Source: Bacteroidales bacterium (GTDB lineage: Bacteria; Bacteroidota; Bacteroidia; Bacteroidales; UBA932). From it: a stretch of 64,000 bases of DNA. Location: positions 35,294 through 99,293 of the forward strand of contig SUYN01000006.1 of the NCBI GenBank assembly GCA_015060405.1, given 5' to 3'. A program made the position numbers and the translations under genes. Under the pieces are notes generated by a model. That model made no database searches. It saw only the letters and a program-made list of their open reading frames with translations, and was not told the DNA's origin. Positions 32,801 through 40,731 of the stretch are shown piece after piece (the first letter of the stretch is position 1; each line of letters begins with the position of its first letter).

Positions 32801-35502
32801 CCTTCGCGGAAGTCCGCCGCTGTGTTTATATATACCGTATTATCCTCCAGGAACACGCTCTCGATAAGGGCACCCTCCGTCGGTTTTTCACTTGTTCCGA
32901 ACGATTCCCACAGCACTTCCACCGTGTCCAGAGAGTCTATAGGTTCATTGCTGTTTCCCTTGACGGCAGGGAAGCTGTAGACGCCATAGCCGCTGACGAT
33001 ATAGCTGTTTGCAGCCTGTTCTACCGCCAGATTCATCGCATCGGTAGACTGCGTGTATGTCCTGAACGATGAGACCGCTCCATAACCGGTTCCGACTGAG
33101 TTTGTGGCAAACGGCTGCACAAAGTATTCCGTGTCAAGCGCAAGGTCATTCAGCCTGAACGAGAACGAGTCCGAGGTGTAGCTTCCGCTTACCCTTTCTG
33201 CATCTGACAGATCCGATGTGGTTCCGTACAGGAAACCGACCTGCGAGACGGTCTCTCCACCATGACTGACGACTTTTCCGTAAAGAACGGCAGAAGTGTT
33301 GCTCAGCCTTGAGTTGCTCAGGAATTCGACCACCGGAACGCCTACTGTTGTCTTGAAGGTACTTGTCTCACCATATGATATACCCATCGTGTTGACCGCA
33401 TATGCACGGAACGAGTATGACTGATTCGGTTCAAGATCCTGAAGGGTCACCGAGAATGCGCCTTCTCCACCGAGCACCGTCACCTTCTCGTCGGAAGTGG
33501 TCGGCATGCCTGTCCCCTTCCTCCACACGAAGCCCCTGTCGGTGATCTGCTCTCCGTTGTCCGACACGACTTCTCCGGAGATCAAGGCACTCGAGGATGT
33601 GATCTCGGACGCTTCCGATGTAATCACCTTCGGCGCTGAGGATGTAGTCTTGAAGATTGCCGCATCGTTGAGATATTCACCTGCCCCGTTCCTTGCAAAG
33701 GCCCTGACATAGTACTCGGTTCCCTGTTCGAGGTTGTCGGCAGTGAGGGTGAAGCTGTCGGTGCTGTAGGCGGTGCTTACCTTCATCGAAGACGCATCGA
33801 CATCCTCTGAGGTGTCGTAATAGAATCCCACTTCGGTGACGGTCGAGCCTCCATGGCTTGTGACCGTACATGTGAATCTCGCTGAAGACCCGGTGATGCC
33901 GGATATTGTGGTGGCTGACAGCGTCGGCATGCCGGCCACAGTGACGAACATCATAAGTTCGCCATACGATGTGCCCTTCGAGTTGGTCGCATAGGCACGG
34001 AAAGAATACTTCCTGTTCGGATCCAGATCTGTGAGTTCTGCCGAGTACTCGCCCGTTTCTCCTTCTGCCTTGAGCTTATGAGAAGATTCCACGGTCGGTG
34101 TCGCGTCGCCCTGGAGCCACACAAATCCCCTCTCCGTGACAGCGGAGCCGTTGTCAGAGACCACTGCACCATAGAGCATCGCACTTGTGGATGTCACGTC
34201 CGAAAACTTTATCGTCTTGACGGACGGAGCCGAAACTGAAGTGCTGAATTCAGCCACATCGCTGTACGCGGTTCCCACAGAGTTCTTCGCATAAGACTTG
34301 ACATAGTACTTTGAGTTGACCTGAAGCTCGGTCACCTCTGCAGAAAAGGCATCCTGCGTATATGGCTGGTTGACCTTGACGGCGGTCTCGACAGGCACCT
34401 CGGCATCCGTGCTGTAGTAGAATCCGACCTCAGACACCGTTTCACCGCCATGACTTCTGACTGTACTTGAGAATGTTGCCGATGTGGATGTCACCGATGA
34501 GACTACAGCCGAAGACACCGACGGATAGCCCAGCTTCGTCGTGAATGACTTGACAGCGCCATAGTATGTTCCCGTCGGATTGACCGTATATGCACAGTAC
34601 GAATATTTCCTGTTCGCTTCAAGCTCTGTCAGAGCATATGTGTATTCCCCTATCGTTCCCTCGACAATGACCTTGTTCTTCATGTCGGCCGCTTCGGCCT
34701 CCCCTTCGGTCCACACGAAGCCTCGCTCCTGGATGTCAGCTCCCTTCTTCACCTCCGCCGTCAGCAGCGCACCCTCTGAGGTCACCTCCTCGGCGACGCC
34801 GGTCTCCACGACAGGCACGGCAGGAATGAGGAACTCCGTCGTCTGACCGTAGGCGAGGTAGTCACCGTCCTTGACATACGGACGCAGCCAGTATTTCACA
34901 TCGTCGACAATGTCGTTCATGGAGACTTCCAGCTTACCGCTGCTGTTGATTGTACCCACCTTGTAGAGCCCGTCCAGAGTCGGGTTTTCGGTTTCTCCGT
35001 AGCAGAGACCTGTCTCCGACACCTTCACTCCGGCATAGATCTCCGTCTCGAGAGTCAGTTCCACATGTTTCGAGGCCATGTCATAGGACAGCATGACAGG
35101 CGCTCCGAACTCCACATATCTGTCCAGAGTCTCAAGCACGAAGGTACGCACGTCGGAACGGATCTCCGTCTCACGGCCGTTGGTCACATAGGCACAGAGA
35201 TAATATGTCGTGCCGTATGCCCGCTCCGGAAAATCAGCACTGAATGCATTTGCCGAGAGCTTTCCCTCTATCTGACGCGCATCCGCCATGTCCTTTGAAG
35301 TTCCGAGATAGAATCCGCAGCTGTACACCAGTTTCTCCGATCCTGCCGGGACCTTGGAGCTCAGCCTGAAACTTTCTTCAGAGCACTCCACCTCCGCGAG
35401 TGAAGGCACAAGGAACTCCTCCGGAGAACGCTCTTCCTGAAGACATGATGACATGACAAACACCGCCGACAGCGCAGCGGCACATCTGACTAGAACTTTC
35501 AT
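29860..35502 (-). CDS. Giant surface lipoprotein: Fn3-like array, two FISUMP domains, SusE-like and OB-fold domains
   Basis: About 1880 residues from ATG 35502 (MKVLVRC), which gives a standard signal with lipobox VMSSC; ATG 35520 is the alternative and the TTG at 35553 lies in the promoter. CLQEERSPEE after the lipobox is an acidic surface-export signal and is almost identical to the start of the 51595-54402 protein. Residues about 30-815 are eight Ig/Fn3-like units, the later ones alternating between an ERGFVW type and an EVGFYY type. Two FISUMP domains (WHIW near 918 and 1378) flank a SusE-like unit (about 1150-1255). An OB-fold-like segment (YGNFTIKDATGQVYIYG, about 1640-1700) and a C-terminal beta-sandwich end the protein. 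No catalytic motif is seen; a binding or adhesion role is inferred. Confidence 0.8.
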   Translation of the reverse strand: MKVLVRCAAALSAVFVMSSCLQEERSPEEFLVPSLAEVECSEESFRLSSKVPAGSEKLVYSCGFYLGTSKDMADARQIEGKLSANAFSADFPERAYGTTYYLCAYVTNGRETEIRSDVRTFVLETLDRYVEFGAPVMLSYDMASKHVELTLETEIYAGVKVSETGLCYGETENPTLDGLYKVGTINSSGKLEVSMNDIVDDVKYWLRPYVKDGDYLAYGQTTEFLIPAVPVVETGVAEEVTSEGALLTAEVKKGADIQERGFVWTEGEAEAADMKNKVIVEGTIGEYTYALTELEANRKYSYCAYTVNPTGTYYGAVKSFTTKLGYPSVSSAVVSSVTSTSATFSSTVRSHGGETVSEVGFYYSTDAEVPVETAVKVNQPYTQDAFSAEVTELQVNSKYYVKSYAKNSVGTAYSDVAEFSTSVSAPSVKTIKFSDVTSTSAMLYGAVVSDNGSAVTERGFVWLQGDATPTVESSHKLKAEGETGEYSAELTDLDPNRKYSFRAYATNSKGTSYGELMMFVTVAGMPTLSATTISGITGSSARFTCTVTSHGGSTVTEVGFYYDTSEDVDASSMKVSTAYSTDSFTLTADNLEQGTEYYVRAFARNGAGEYLNDAAIFKTTSSAPKVITSEASEITSSSALISGEVVSDNGEQITDRGFVWRKGTGMPTTSDEKVTVLGGEGAFSVTLQDLEPNQSYSFRAYAVNTMGISYGETSTFKTTVGVPVVEFLSNSRLSNTSAVLYGKVVSHGGETVSQVGFLYGTTSDLSDAERVSGSYTSDSFSFRLNDLALDTEYFVQPFATNSVGTGYGAVSSFRTYTQSTDAMNLAVEQAANSYIVSGYGVYSFPAVKGNSNEPIDSLDTVEVLWESFGTSEKPTEGALIESVFLEDNTVYINTAADFREGNAVVAAKAVDGRILWSWHIWMTDQPQEHVYPNNAGTMMDRHLGATSVTPGDVGSFGLMYQWGRKDPFLGAADEENFSRAGSTIDWPAAVLPTNGVTPEYSVKYPTTFFMSSGNSGNWISEHDNTLWDSTKTKYDPCPPGWRVPDGGDKTGFWQIAGSTVQYDKTNCGMIFLGYDFQAWYPATGWIAKEDNTVRSTASRGNCWTLIPSGDEARLMMFDMTGVFTNTTYYDCKADGFSVRCQKEGTGGGNGSGENPRPDADGNYYLVGTFNSWVTGDPAYRLSVEGDWEVFRGFISSGVELKFCGVDWFGSYDRGGYWEGVNMPTGMITGGPNIDVPVGIYDIYIDPAGTVAYFMQAGEAPDSGGSGQDDFPIDGAVSLADEGSANCYIVSSAGTYCFPAYKGNSWQSVGSVAAVEVLWESFGTESEPQKGDLIEGVTYGSKGTGEDWIYFKTSDLIYYPTGNAVIAAKDESGKILWSWHIWLTGSPKEQVYANNAGTMMDRNLGATSDAKGDGTSLGLLYQWGRKDPFLGSSSVFYAAQPPSTIDWPAAVGADYETGTIDYSVQHPTTFISQGPYNNDWLYTGSSNVDYSRWQSQKTIYDPCPAGWRVPDGGPDGVWAKAGIVLDGSYDSSYCGITFENNGLSLWYPSAGDRAFSSGALQSQNSYGNYWSVTPEGSGVYRFSFNSSGMQNTNSDNYPAWGFSVRCFKEGSGSGSGSTAPDIEDGTIDGPYKVTLAQFLNMSESSDIWYELTGEIINIESRDYGNFTIKDATGQVYIYGLTAQWSSSNDKSFSQLGLELGDIVTLGSIRTSYNGEPQGGGPAFYISHVAGTGQDEPEQTGPFDSNVSWQIVDSSYEDATSVINGQADVKTLKLGTSSRPGSATVTLPAGASSLSFYGVAWARRTGNLVINDASGNEIRTFSFASNDGATGNPPYTITVTDTDHYEIDLSTFTSSPLPSDLTLTFSTTADATRVILWGIQAK

Positions 35503-35831
35503 GGACGTCACTGATTTCATATGGGGAAAACACTTGAATCTTATAAGATTCAAATATACTCAATAAAGCCCGAACCGCCCGCAAAAAAACGACATCCGGA
35601 CATACGATTTGACGCAACGCCCATCAATTGACGCAATGACATAGCACTCACCACCTGCAAAGCAGAGCCGCAGCACCCCGCCTCGGGAGAGACAAAGCGT
35701 CCCAACGGCCCAAGGCCCAGCTCTCCAACCGCATGATTCACAGGACATTAAAGTGAATCACCTGCTCCAAATGCCGCAGGTGATTTTTCGTATATCGTTG
35801 ATAATCAGGGTTTGGGTAAAACACCGAGTGT
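35503..35831. other. Intergenic region with promoter, direct repeats and hairpin
   Basis: About 330 bp without a supported gene. A likely promoter for the giant lipoprotein is TATATTTG (35558-35551, - strand), with a TTG 23 nt upstream (35584-35582), slightly too far. Two copies of TTGACGCAA (35609-35617, 35628-35636) are spaced 19 bp apart. An 8-bp inverted repeat TGATTCAC/GTGAATCA (35734-35741, 35753-35760) overlaps the terminator-like hairpin at 35757. The short open frames here have no start, signal or homology that I can support. Confidence 0.6.
35757..35784. terminator. Terminator-like hairpin, copy 1 of an element also found after the Rpn genes
   Basis: A 9-bp stem ATCACCTGC/GCAGGTGAT (35757-35765, 35776-35784) with loop TCCAAATGCC is followed on the + strand by TTTT-C-G. 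The same stem ends the Rpn units at 39842 and 40732. No Rpn gene remains here, so it may be a solitary relic, or it may simply end the - strand PEGA-FISUMP gene. Confidence 0.7.
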
Positions 35832-38384
35832 CTATTCTTTCTGGCAGCGGATGGCGAAGGCGTAGGCTCTGTTGTAGTAGTCGGCCGGATTGACGCTTCC
35901 ATTGCCGCTGAAGTACAGGGCGTAGGCATTGTAGAGGAAAGGGGTTGCGGACCAGTAGTAGCCGTAACGGGCCACGCTGTACAGCTGACCGTCGACATCG
36001 CTGCGATAGCCTGATGCCGGATACCACGATTCCGACGGCTGGGACATTCCGCAATTTACGATGTCATAGGTTGTCTCCCTGAACCCTGCCTTCATCCATA
36101 TTCCTTCCTGACCGCCCTCTGCGACCTTCCATCCGACAGGACATGGGTCGTATATGGTCTTGTCCTTCTGCCAGCGGGTGTCATCGGTTGATGCTGTTCC
36201 GGTAAAGTTCCAGTCTCCATTGACCTCGTTTCGCGTGACGAAAGTGGTCGGATGGGCAGTCACATATCCGATCGATCCTGTCATATAGTCAGAAGAGACT
36301 GCGGACGGCCATTCAACTGAGGATGCCGCCATGACGTCACTGTCGATTGATGCCGCTCCGAGGAACGGATCCTTGCGTCCCCACTGGTACAGGAGGCCGA
36401 GAGCCCCCATATCACCTGGAAGCGCAGATGTGGCTCCGAGGTTGCGGTCCATCACGACTATGGTCTGGTCTGCGTATGTCTGTTCCGCAGGCTGGTCTGT
36501 CAGCCATATATGCCATGACCACAATATATTACCGGAAATGTCTCTGGCTGCGATGACGGCGTTTCCTTCACGGAACGTGTCGGATGTCTTGAAATATATT
36601 CTTCCGTCGGAATATGTGACTTCATGTATGAGGGCGCCTGCAGACGAAGCTTCCGATGTACCGAAGGACTCCCAAAGGACCTCTGCCGATGCGACCTGGC
36701 CCACACTCTGGGAGCTGTTTCCCCTGACTGCCGGAATGTCGTAGGATCCTGCCTGCGACACCACATAGCAGTTTGCGCTGTTCTCTGATGGTGCCTGAAT
36801 GACTTCTTCCGGCAGGTCCTCCGTTTCGGGTCCCTTCGTTTCATGATCGGCTGCTGCCCGACGGACAGATGAGCCCTTCTGTTTCTTTAAGGTAATATTT
36901 ATTTCAGTCACCCCGTCCTCGCTCACCTTCACCTTCTCACTTCTGGTCTCGTAGCCCTCCATCACGAGCCTGACTTCGCGTGTCCCCACCGGCACATCCG
37001 TGATATATTGAGGAGACTTTCCTACATGTCTGCCGTCGACATATACCTCTGCATCCATTGGAACAGATGAGACAGCCAGCACGCCGCAGACCGGCTTCAG
37101 GGCGGTGAGACGGATGACGCGTGTGGTCATGTTCCGCGAGACTGTGACAGCATCGGTCGAGGATATATATCCCTCCTTCCTGCACTCTACCAGATAGTCT
37201 CCGGTGGACAGGTCGCCCTTCCAGGTGCCTGTGCCCTTGAGCTCTCCGTTGATCCATATCTCCGCTCCGTTGTCAGCGACAAGGGTGATCTCGGACGAAT
37301 CGGAATTCAGTGTCGGAGAGAGACTTACAGTTTCCCCGTCACGGACTGTCACTGAGGTCTCATATGCCTCATGCATCGGCTTCAATATCCTTATCTGATG
37401 GTTTCCGCTTGATATATCCGTCCTGTCCAATGGGGCCTGTCCGACAAGTTCCGAATCGACGTAGACATATGCACCTTCGGTGTTGCCGCCTCCGATGCTC
37501 AGCCATCCGTGCGAGAGCTTGAGCGCCACTTCGCGCACGGTCTGGCCCGAATCGACGACGAGTTCCTCGGTAATGGTGTGATGGCCCTTTGCGGAAACGG
37601 TATATGTGTACGCACCGTATTTCACCAGCTTCTGGGCACGCCCTTCGGAATTGAGGAACAAAGGCTCTCCATCCAGCTCCACCAAGGCATCTGCCGGAGT
37701 GACCTTAAAGACCACAAATCCCTGAAGATGTGAGACATCCTTCAGTTCCACACTGAAAAAGACTTTTTCAGCCGTCACCTCGATGCTACGGATGTGCTCA
37801 TCGCGGCCAGACCTGACTTCGAGCTTATGACGTCCCGCCTGGACATCTGATATGGTCAGATGGTTGTCGTTTCCCACGCGGCCGCGGAACACATCGTCGA
37901 GGTAAACCTCCGCTCCCGGTTTAGGGCAGAAGACAGTAATCGGAAGCTGATGTTCATTCCAGGCCTCCATCCTGTACTCCTTGTTTCCTTCGAGGGCAAG
38001 GGTCACAGGATTCGAGTCGCCGTACTTGTCATGATGAAGATATATCCTCGTCTCCGGACGGGCGGTCAGCTCGATTATAAGGCCGTTGCCTTCCTGTGCC
38101 AGCTGCTGCTTCATCACCAGCACATTGCCTCCGATGGCACGCACCTCCATGTCACGGATCTCTTCCGGAGTCATCCTGTTGACATGCAGCTTGATACGTG
38201 CGCATGGGCGGTTGGAGCGGTCCTTGACGATGGGGTCGAGGGCGAGGCCGGTGACGGCATCGACATTGACCGGAGTCAAGGAAGCCGCGTCAAGAACCAG
38301 CGAGGAAGACGACTGCGCAGAAGACCCTGTGACAGACAGCACCAAAGCCAGCACGCACAAGAATATTGCGAATGGTTTTTTCAT
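35832..38384 (-). CDS. PEGA-repeat protein with C-terminal FISUMP domain (paralogue of 27300-29783)
   Basis: 850 residues. The signal peptide ends SVTGSSAQSS. The N-terminal domain matches the 27300 paralogue almost word for word (VDAASLTPVNVDAVTGLALDP, NRPCARIKLHVNRMTPEE). About five PEGA-type units run to residue about 510, for example PGAEVYLDDVFRGRVGNDN, AYVYVDSELVGQAPLD, IWINGELKGTGTW and AEVYVDGRHVGKSPQ. A charged linker (KKQKGSSVRRAAADHETKGPE) leads to the FISUMP domain (about 555-850; ILWSWHIW near 625, VMDRNLGATSALPGD, YQWGRKDPF, YDPCPVGWKV). The two paralogues flank the giant lipoprotein, so gene duplication within this island is clear. Function is unknown; cell-surface or periplasmic scaffolding is inference. 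Confidence 0.82.
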   Translation of the reverse strand: MKKPFAIFLCVLALVLSVTGSSAQSSSSLVLDAASLTPVNVDAVTGLALDPIVKDRSNRPCARIKLHVNRMTPEEIRDMEVRAIGGNVLVMKQQLAQEGNGLIIELTARPETRIYLHHDKYGDSNPVTLALEGNKEYRMEAWNEHQLPITVFCPKPGAEVYLDDVFRGRVGNDNHLTISDVQAGRHKLEVRSGRDEHIRSIEVTAEKVFFSVELKDVSHLQGFVVFKVTPADALVELDGEPLFLNSEGRAQKLVKYGAYTYTVSAKGHHTITEELVVDSGQTVREVALKLSHGWLSIGGGNTEGAYVYVDSELVGQAPLDRTDISSGNHQIRILKPMHEAYETSVTVRDGETVSLSPTLNSDSSEITLVADNGAEIWINGELKGTGTWKGDLSTGDYLVECRKEGYISSTDAVTVSRNMTTRVIRLTALKPVCGVLAVSSVPMDAEVYVDGRHVGKSPQYITDVPVGTREVRLVMEGYETRSEKVKVSEDGVTEINITLKKQKGSSVRRAAADHETKGPETEDLPEEVIQAPSENSANCYVVSQAGSYDIPAVRGNSSQSVGQVASAEVLWESFGTSEASSAGALIHEVTYSDGRIYFKTSDTFREGNAVIAARDISGNILWSWHIWLTDQPAEQTYADQTIVVMDRNLGATSALPGDMGALGLLYQWGRKDPFLGAASIDSDVMAASSVEWPSAVSSDYMTGSIGYVTAHPTTFVTRNEVNGDWNFTGTASTDDTRWQKDKTIYDPCPVGWKVAEGGQEGIWMKAGFRETTYDIVNCGMSQPSESWYPASGYRSDVDGQLYSVARYGYYWSATPFLYNAYALYFSGNGSVNPADYYNRAYAFAIRCQKE

Positions 38385-38412
38385 CTGGATTTACGATAGG
38401 ATTAACAACCTT

Positions 38413-38443
38413 CAAAATTAACGAAAAAGACGGAAACTGCAAA
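38413..38443 (-). promoter_or_regulatory. Promoter of PEGA-FISUMP gene 35832-38384
   Basis: On the - strand TTTG (38443-38440), 19 nt, then TAATTTTG (38420-38413). The leader to the ATG at 38384 is about 22 nt, the same spacing as for the 27300-29783 paralogue. Confidence 0.75.
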
Positions 38444-38493
38444 GTGCCTCTTTGAAAGAGCGGGATCGACGCAAAATCCAGGTTGTTTTCGAT

Positions 38494-38577
38494 CGCGTCC
38501 AAGAAAAGGGCCCTAAATCTGGACGCGCACATCATTTTGAACTGCACTTCCAAGAAAAGGGCCCTTATTCTGGAAGT
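38494..38577. repeat. Two consecutive hairpins with the same 18-nt loop and different, compensating stems
   Basis: Hairpin 1: stem CGCGTCCA/TGGACGCG (38494-38501, 38520-38527). Hairpin 2: stem ACTTCCA/TGGAAGT (38546-38552, 38571-38577). Both enclose an 18-nt loop beginning AGAAAAGGGCCCT and ending in an A/T-rich TC, with GGGCCC at its centre. The outer stem bases differ but pair in both, which indicates that the fold is selected or that the element is generated as an inverted repeat. Confidence 0.7.
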
Positions 38578-38582
38578 TGAGG

Positions 38583-38638
38583 GCATTTGTGAGCTCAGAA
38601 GCCTGACAAAGGAAGAGGTCGAAGAACTGAGACAGTGA
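38583..38638 (+). pseudogene. C-terminal fragment of an Rpn-family nuclease gene
   Basis: The frame ending at TGA 38636-38638 reads ICELRSLTKEEVEELRQ, matching the tail of the broken copy at 40658 (ICELTSLTKEDVEKLKQ). The next 45 bases also match the 3' flanks of the other two copies. Everything upstream of this tail is missing, so it is a relic of a third unit. Confidence 0.8.
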
Positions 38639-38808
38639 GATCTCCGGTGGCCTTGCTTTCGTCAGAAAGAGTCCTGAAACAAAAGAGGCTGGGAGGGAGG
38701 GACTTAGATGGCAGCAATAAATTTGTTTGACTTTTTAGAAAAATCCAACAAATTTCCAGGTAGAAAACAGCCTCACATAAGCGCACAAGGCCGTTTTTTG
38801 AAAATAAG

Positions 38809-38849
38809 CGTATACTTTTTGAGTATACGGATAAGTCTGCTGAACTTTG
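38809..38849 (+). promoter_or_regulatory. Promoter and palindromic operator of the intact Rpn gene
   Basis: An 8-bp inverted repeat CGTATACT/AGTATACG (38809-38816, 38822-38829) surrounds the -33 element TTTTTG, which ends at 38821. The -7 element GAACTTTG (38842-38849) follows after 20 nt. A protein bound to the palindrome would cover the -33 box. The arrangement is repeated base for base in the second unit. Confidence 0.75.
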
Positions 38850-38877
38850 CATCCAGAAACTTTAATAACTGATATTT

Positions 38878-39774
38878 ATGGATAAAATCACAGCAGAGGG
38901 GATGGAGCAGCAGGAATATGTGGACATCCTGACCAACGGAGGTTTCAAGGCGTTCTTCGGAGACGAGAACAACAAGGAGGAAGTAATGGTGCTGATCAAT
39001 GCATTACTGCCGGAGCATAGGAAAGTGGTGGAGATTGACTACAGGCCGACTGAGTTACAGGGCCCGGTCATAGGGCACAGCAAGGAGTTTCAGTACGACT
39101 TCGTGTGCCGCGACAATTCAGGAGCAGTATTCATTGTCGAGATGCAGCGCTACCGTGAGGATGTATGGTTCAAGCGGTGCGTGAGCTATGCAAGCAGGGC
39201 ATATGACAGGCAGAACAAGGCCGGACTTGGGTATGATGTGCCGCCGGTCTACCTCATAGGCCTGATGGGCGTAGACATCGATCATCCAGACAAAGAGTAC
39301 TGGAAGGACAGGTATATATCCGAATATACCTTCAGAGAAAAAGAATGTCACGATTTGTTGGGAGAGACAATTTGTATTATATTTGCTGAACTGACAAGAT
39401 TCTGCAAGAGTGAGGATGAGTGTGAGACTGAACAGGACAGGCTTCTGTACCTGCTGAAGAATTCTCCACAGCTGAGAGCACTGCCGAAGTGGGGCAATGA
39501 AGGGCAATGCAAGCGTATCCTCGATGCCTTCAGAATCCGGAACTTTGATGAGCGGAAACGTAATAAATACACCAACGATATGTACGACGAATACAAACTC
39601 CTAGGACAGCTGAAGGCAGCCCGCAAAGAAGGCGAGGCCATCAGTGAGGCACGCACATTGGCCAGGCGCAATGCCGAGATTGCCACAGCCATGCTTGCTG
39701 ATGGTGTCGACATTGCAATCATATGTAAATACACTAATCTGACTCCAGAAGAGGTAGAAAAACTGAGACAGTGA
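38878..39774 (+). CDS. Rpn-family PD-(D/E)XK nuclease / putative transposase
   Basis: 298 residues. The N-terminal domain is the PDDEXK_2 fold: GGFKAFFGDENNKE, YDFVCRDNSGAVFIVEMQR (the Asp and the Glu-x-Gln of the nuclease core), WFKRCVSYASRAY and VYLIGLMGVDI. Rpn proteins are DNA nucleases that promote RecA-independent recombination, and related genes are annotated as transposases. The C-terminal part is helical (EGEAISEARTLARRNAEIATAML) and ends in a short tail (YTNLTPEEVEKLRQ) that differs from the tail of the neighbouring copy, although the preceding 100 or so residues are the same. It is the only + strand gene in the lipoprotein island and is clearly an insertion. Confidence 0.88.
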   Translation: MDKITAEGMEQQEYVDILTNGGFKAFFGDENNKEEVMVLINALLPEHRKVVEIDYRPTELQGPVIGHSKEFQYDFVCRDNSGAVFIVEMQRYREDVWFKRCVSYASRAYDRQNKAGLGYDVPPVYLIGLMGVDIDHPDKEYWKDRYISEYTFREKECHDLLGETICIIFAELTRFCKSEDECETEQDRLLYLLKNSPQLRALPKWGNEGQCKRILDAFRIRNFDERKRNKYTNDMYDEYKLLGQLKAARKEGEAISEARTLARRNAEIATAMLADGVDIAIICKYTNLTPEEVEKLRQ

Positions 39775-39841
39775 GGTCTCCGGTGGCCTTGCTTCGCCAG
39801 AAAGTCCTGAAACAAAAGATGCTGACATACAGCACATTACA

Positions 39842-39874
39842 AAAAATCACCTGCTCCAAATGCAGGTGATTTTT
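39842..39874 (+). terminator. Terminator of the intact Rpn gene (hairpin copy 2)
   Basis: A perfect 13-bp stem AAAAATCACCTGC/GCAGGTGATTTTT (39842-39854, 39862-39874) with loop TCCAAAT. The T-run follows the GC core on both strands. Compared with copies 1 and 3 the loop lacks three bases. Confidence 0.8.
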
Positions 39875-40003
39875 CGTAAGAGGCTGGGAGGGAGGGACTT
39901 AGATGGCAGCAATAAATTTGTTTGTTTTTTTAGAAAAATCCAACAAATTTCCAGGTAGAAAACAGCCTCCCAGAAGCGCACAAGGCCGTTTTTTGAACAT
40001 AAA

Positions 40004-40044
40004 CGTATACTTTTTGAGTATACGGATAAGTCTGCTGAACTTTG
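40004..40044 (+). promoter_or_regulatory. Duplicated Rpn promoter and palindromic operator
   Basis: CGTATACT/AGTATACG (40004-40011, 40017-40024) around TTTTTG, then GAACTTTG at 40037-40044 after 20 nt. It is unchanged from the first unit and would still drive transcription of the broken copy. Confidence 0.7.
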
Positions 40045-40072
40045 CATCCGTAAACTTTAATGACTGATATTT

Positions 40073-40658
40073 ATGGATAAAATCACAGCAGAGGGGATGG
40101 AGCAGCAGGAATATGTGGACATCCTGACCAACTGAGGTTTCAAGGCGTTCTTCGGTGACGAGAACAACAAGGAGGAAGTCATGGTGCTGATCAATGCGTT
40201 ACTGCAGGGGCACAGGAAAGTGGTAAATATGTCACGATTTGTTGGGAGAGACAATTTGTATTATATTTGCTGAACTGACAAGATTCTGCAAGAGTGAGGA
40301 TGAGTGTGAGACTGAACAGGACAGGCTTCTGTACCTGCTGAAGAACTCTCCACAGCTGAGAGCACTGCCGAAGTGGGGCAATGAAGGGCAATGCAAGCGT
40401 ATCCTCGATGCTTTCAGAATCCGGAACTTTGATGAGCGGAAACGTAATAAATACACCAACGATATGTACGACGAATACAAACTCCTAGGACAGCTGAAGG
40501 CAGCCCGCAAAGAAGGCGAGGCCATCAGTGAGGCACGCACATTGGCCAGGCGCAATGCCGAGATTGCCACAGCCATGCTTGCGAAGGGAATGGATATAGA
40601 TCTTATCTGTGAACTCACTAGCCTGACAAAGGAAGATGTCGAAAAACTGAAGCAGTGA
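40073..40658 (+). pseudogene. Broken second copy of the Rpn nuclease gene
   Basis: The copy starts with the same ATG context as the intact gene, but codon 21 is TGA (40133-40135) where the intact gene has GGA. A net 311-bp deletion after the GAAAGTGGT segment (about 40220) also removes the nuclease core and shifts the frame. The remaining 3' part (from about 40239) is nearly the same as the intact gene up to the alanine-rich helix, then ends in a different tail, KGMDIDLICELTSLTKEDVEKLKQ-like. A short C-terminal product from an internal start is conceivable, since some Rpn genes encode such a small protein, but I see no clear ATG for it. Confidence 0.88.
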
Positions 40659-40731
40659 GGTCTCTGCCACCATTGCTTTAGCCAGAAGGAGTTCTGAAGC
40701 AAAAGACAAGACACTGACATACTGCACATTA

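Larger units (their letters stand above)
38385..38877. other. 493-bp divergent intergenic region
   Basis: It holds the - strand promoter of the PEGA-FISUMP gene (38413-38443), two hairpins that share a GGGCCC loop (38494-38577), a C-terminal fragment of an Rpn gene (38583-38638), the leader of the duplicated Rpn unit (from 38683) and the palindromic operator plus promoter of the intact Rpn gene (38809-38849). A 98-codon - strand open frame across the hairpins has no support as a gene. Confidence 0.75.

Noticed and set aside
38494..38577. CRISPR array
   Set aside because: Only two repeat-like units, each a hairpin with a variable stem, one short gap and no cas genes in the window.
38290..38586. 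- strand open frame over the twin hairpins
   Set aside because: Its repeated RALFL peptide comes only from the two hairpin loops, and the frame overlaps the promoter and start of the PEGA-FISUMP gene.
40239..40658. Functional small gene from the broken Rpn copy
   Set aside because: It would need a TTG start, lacks the nuclease core and lies behind a nonsense codon and a 311-bp deletion; kept as pseudogene with a note.
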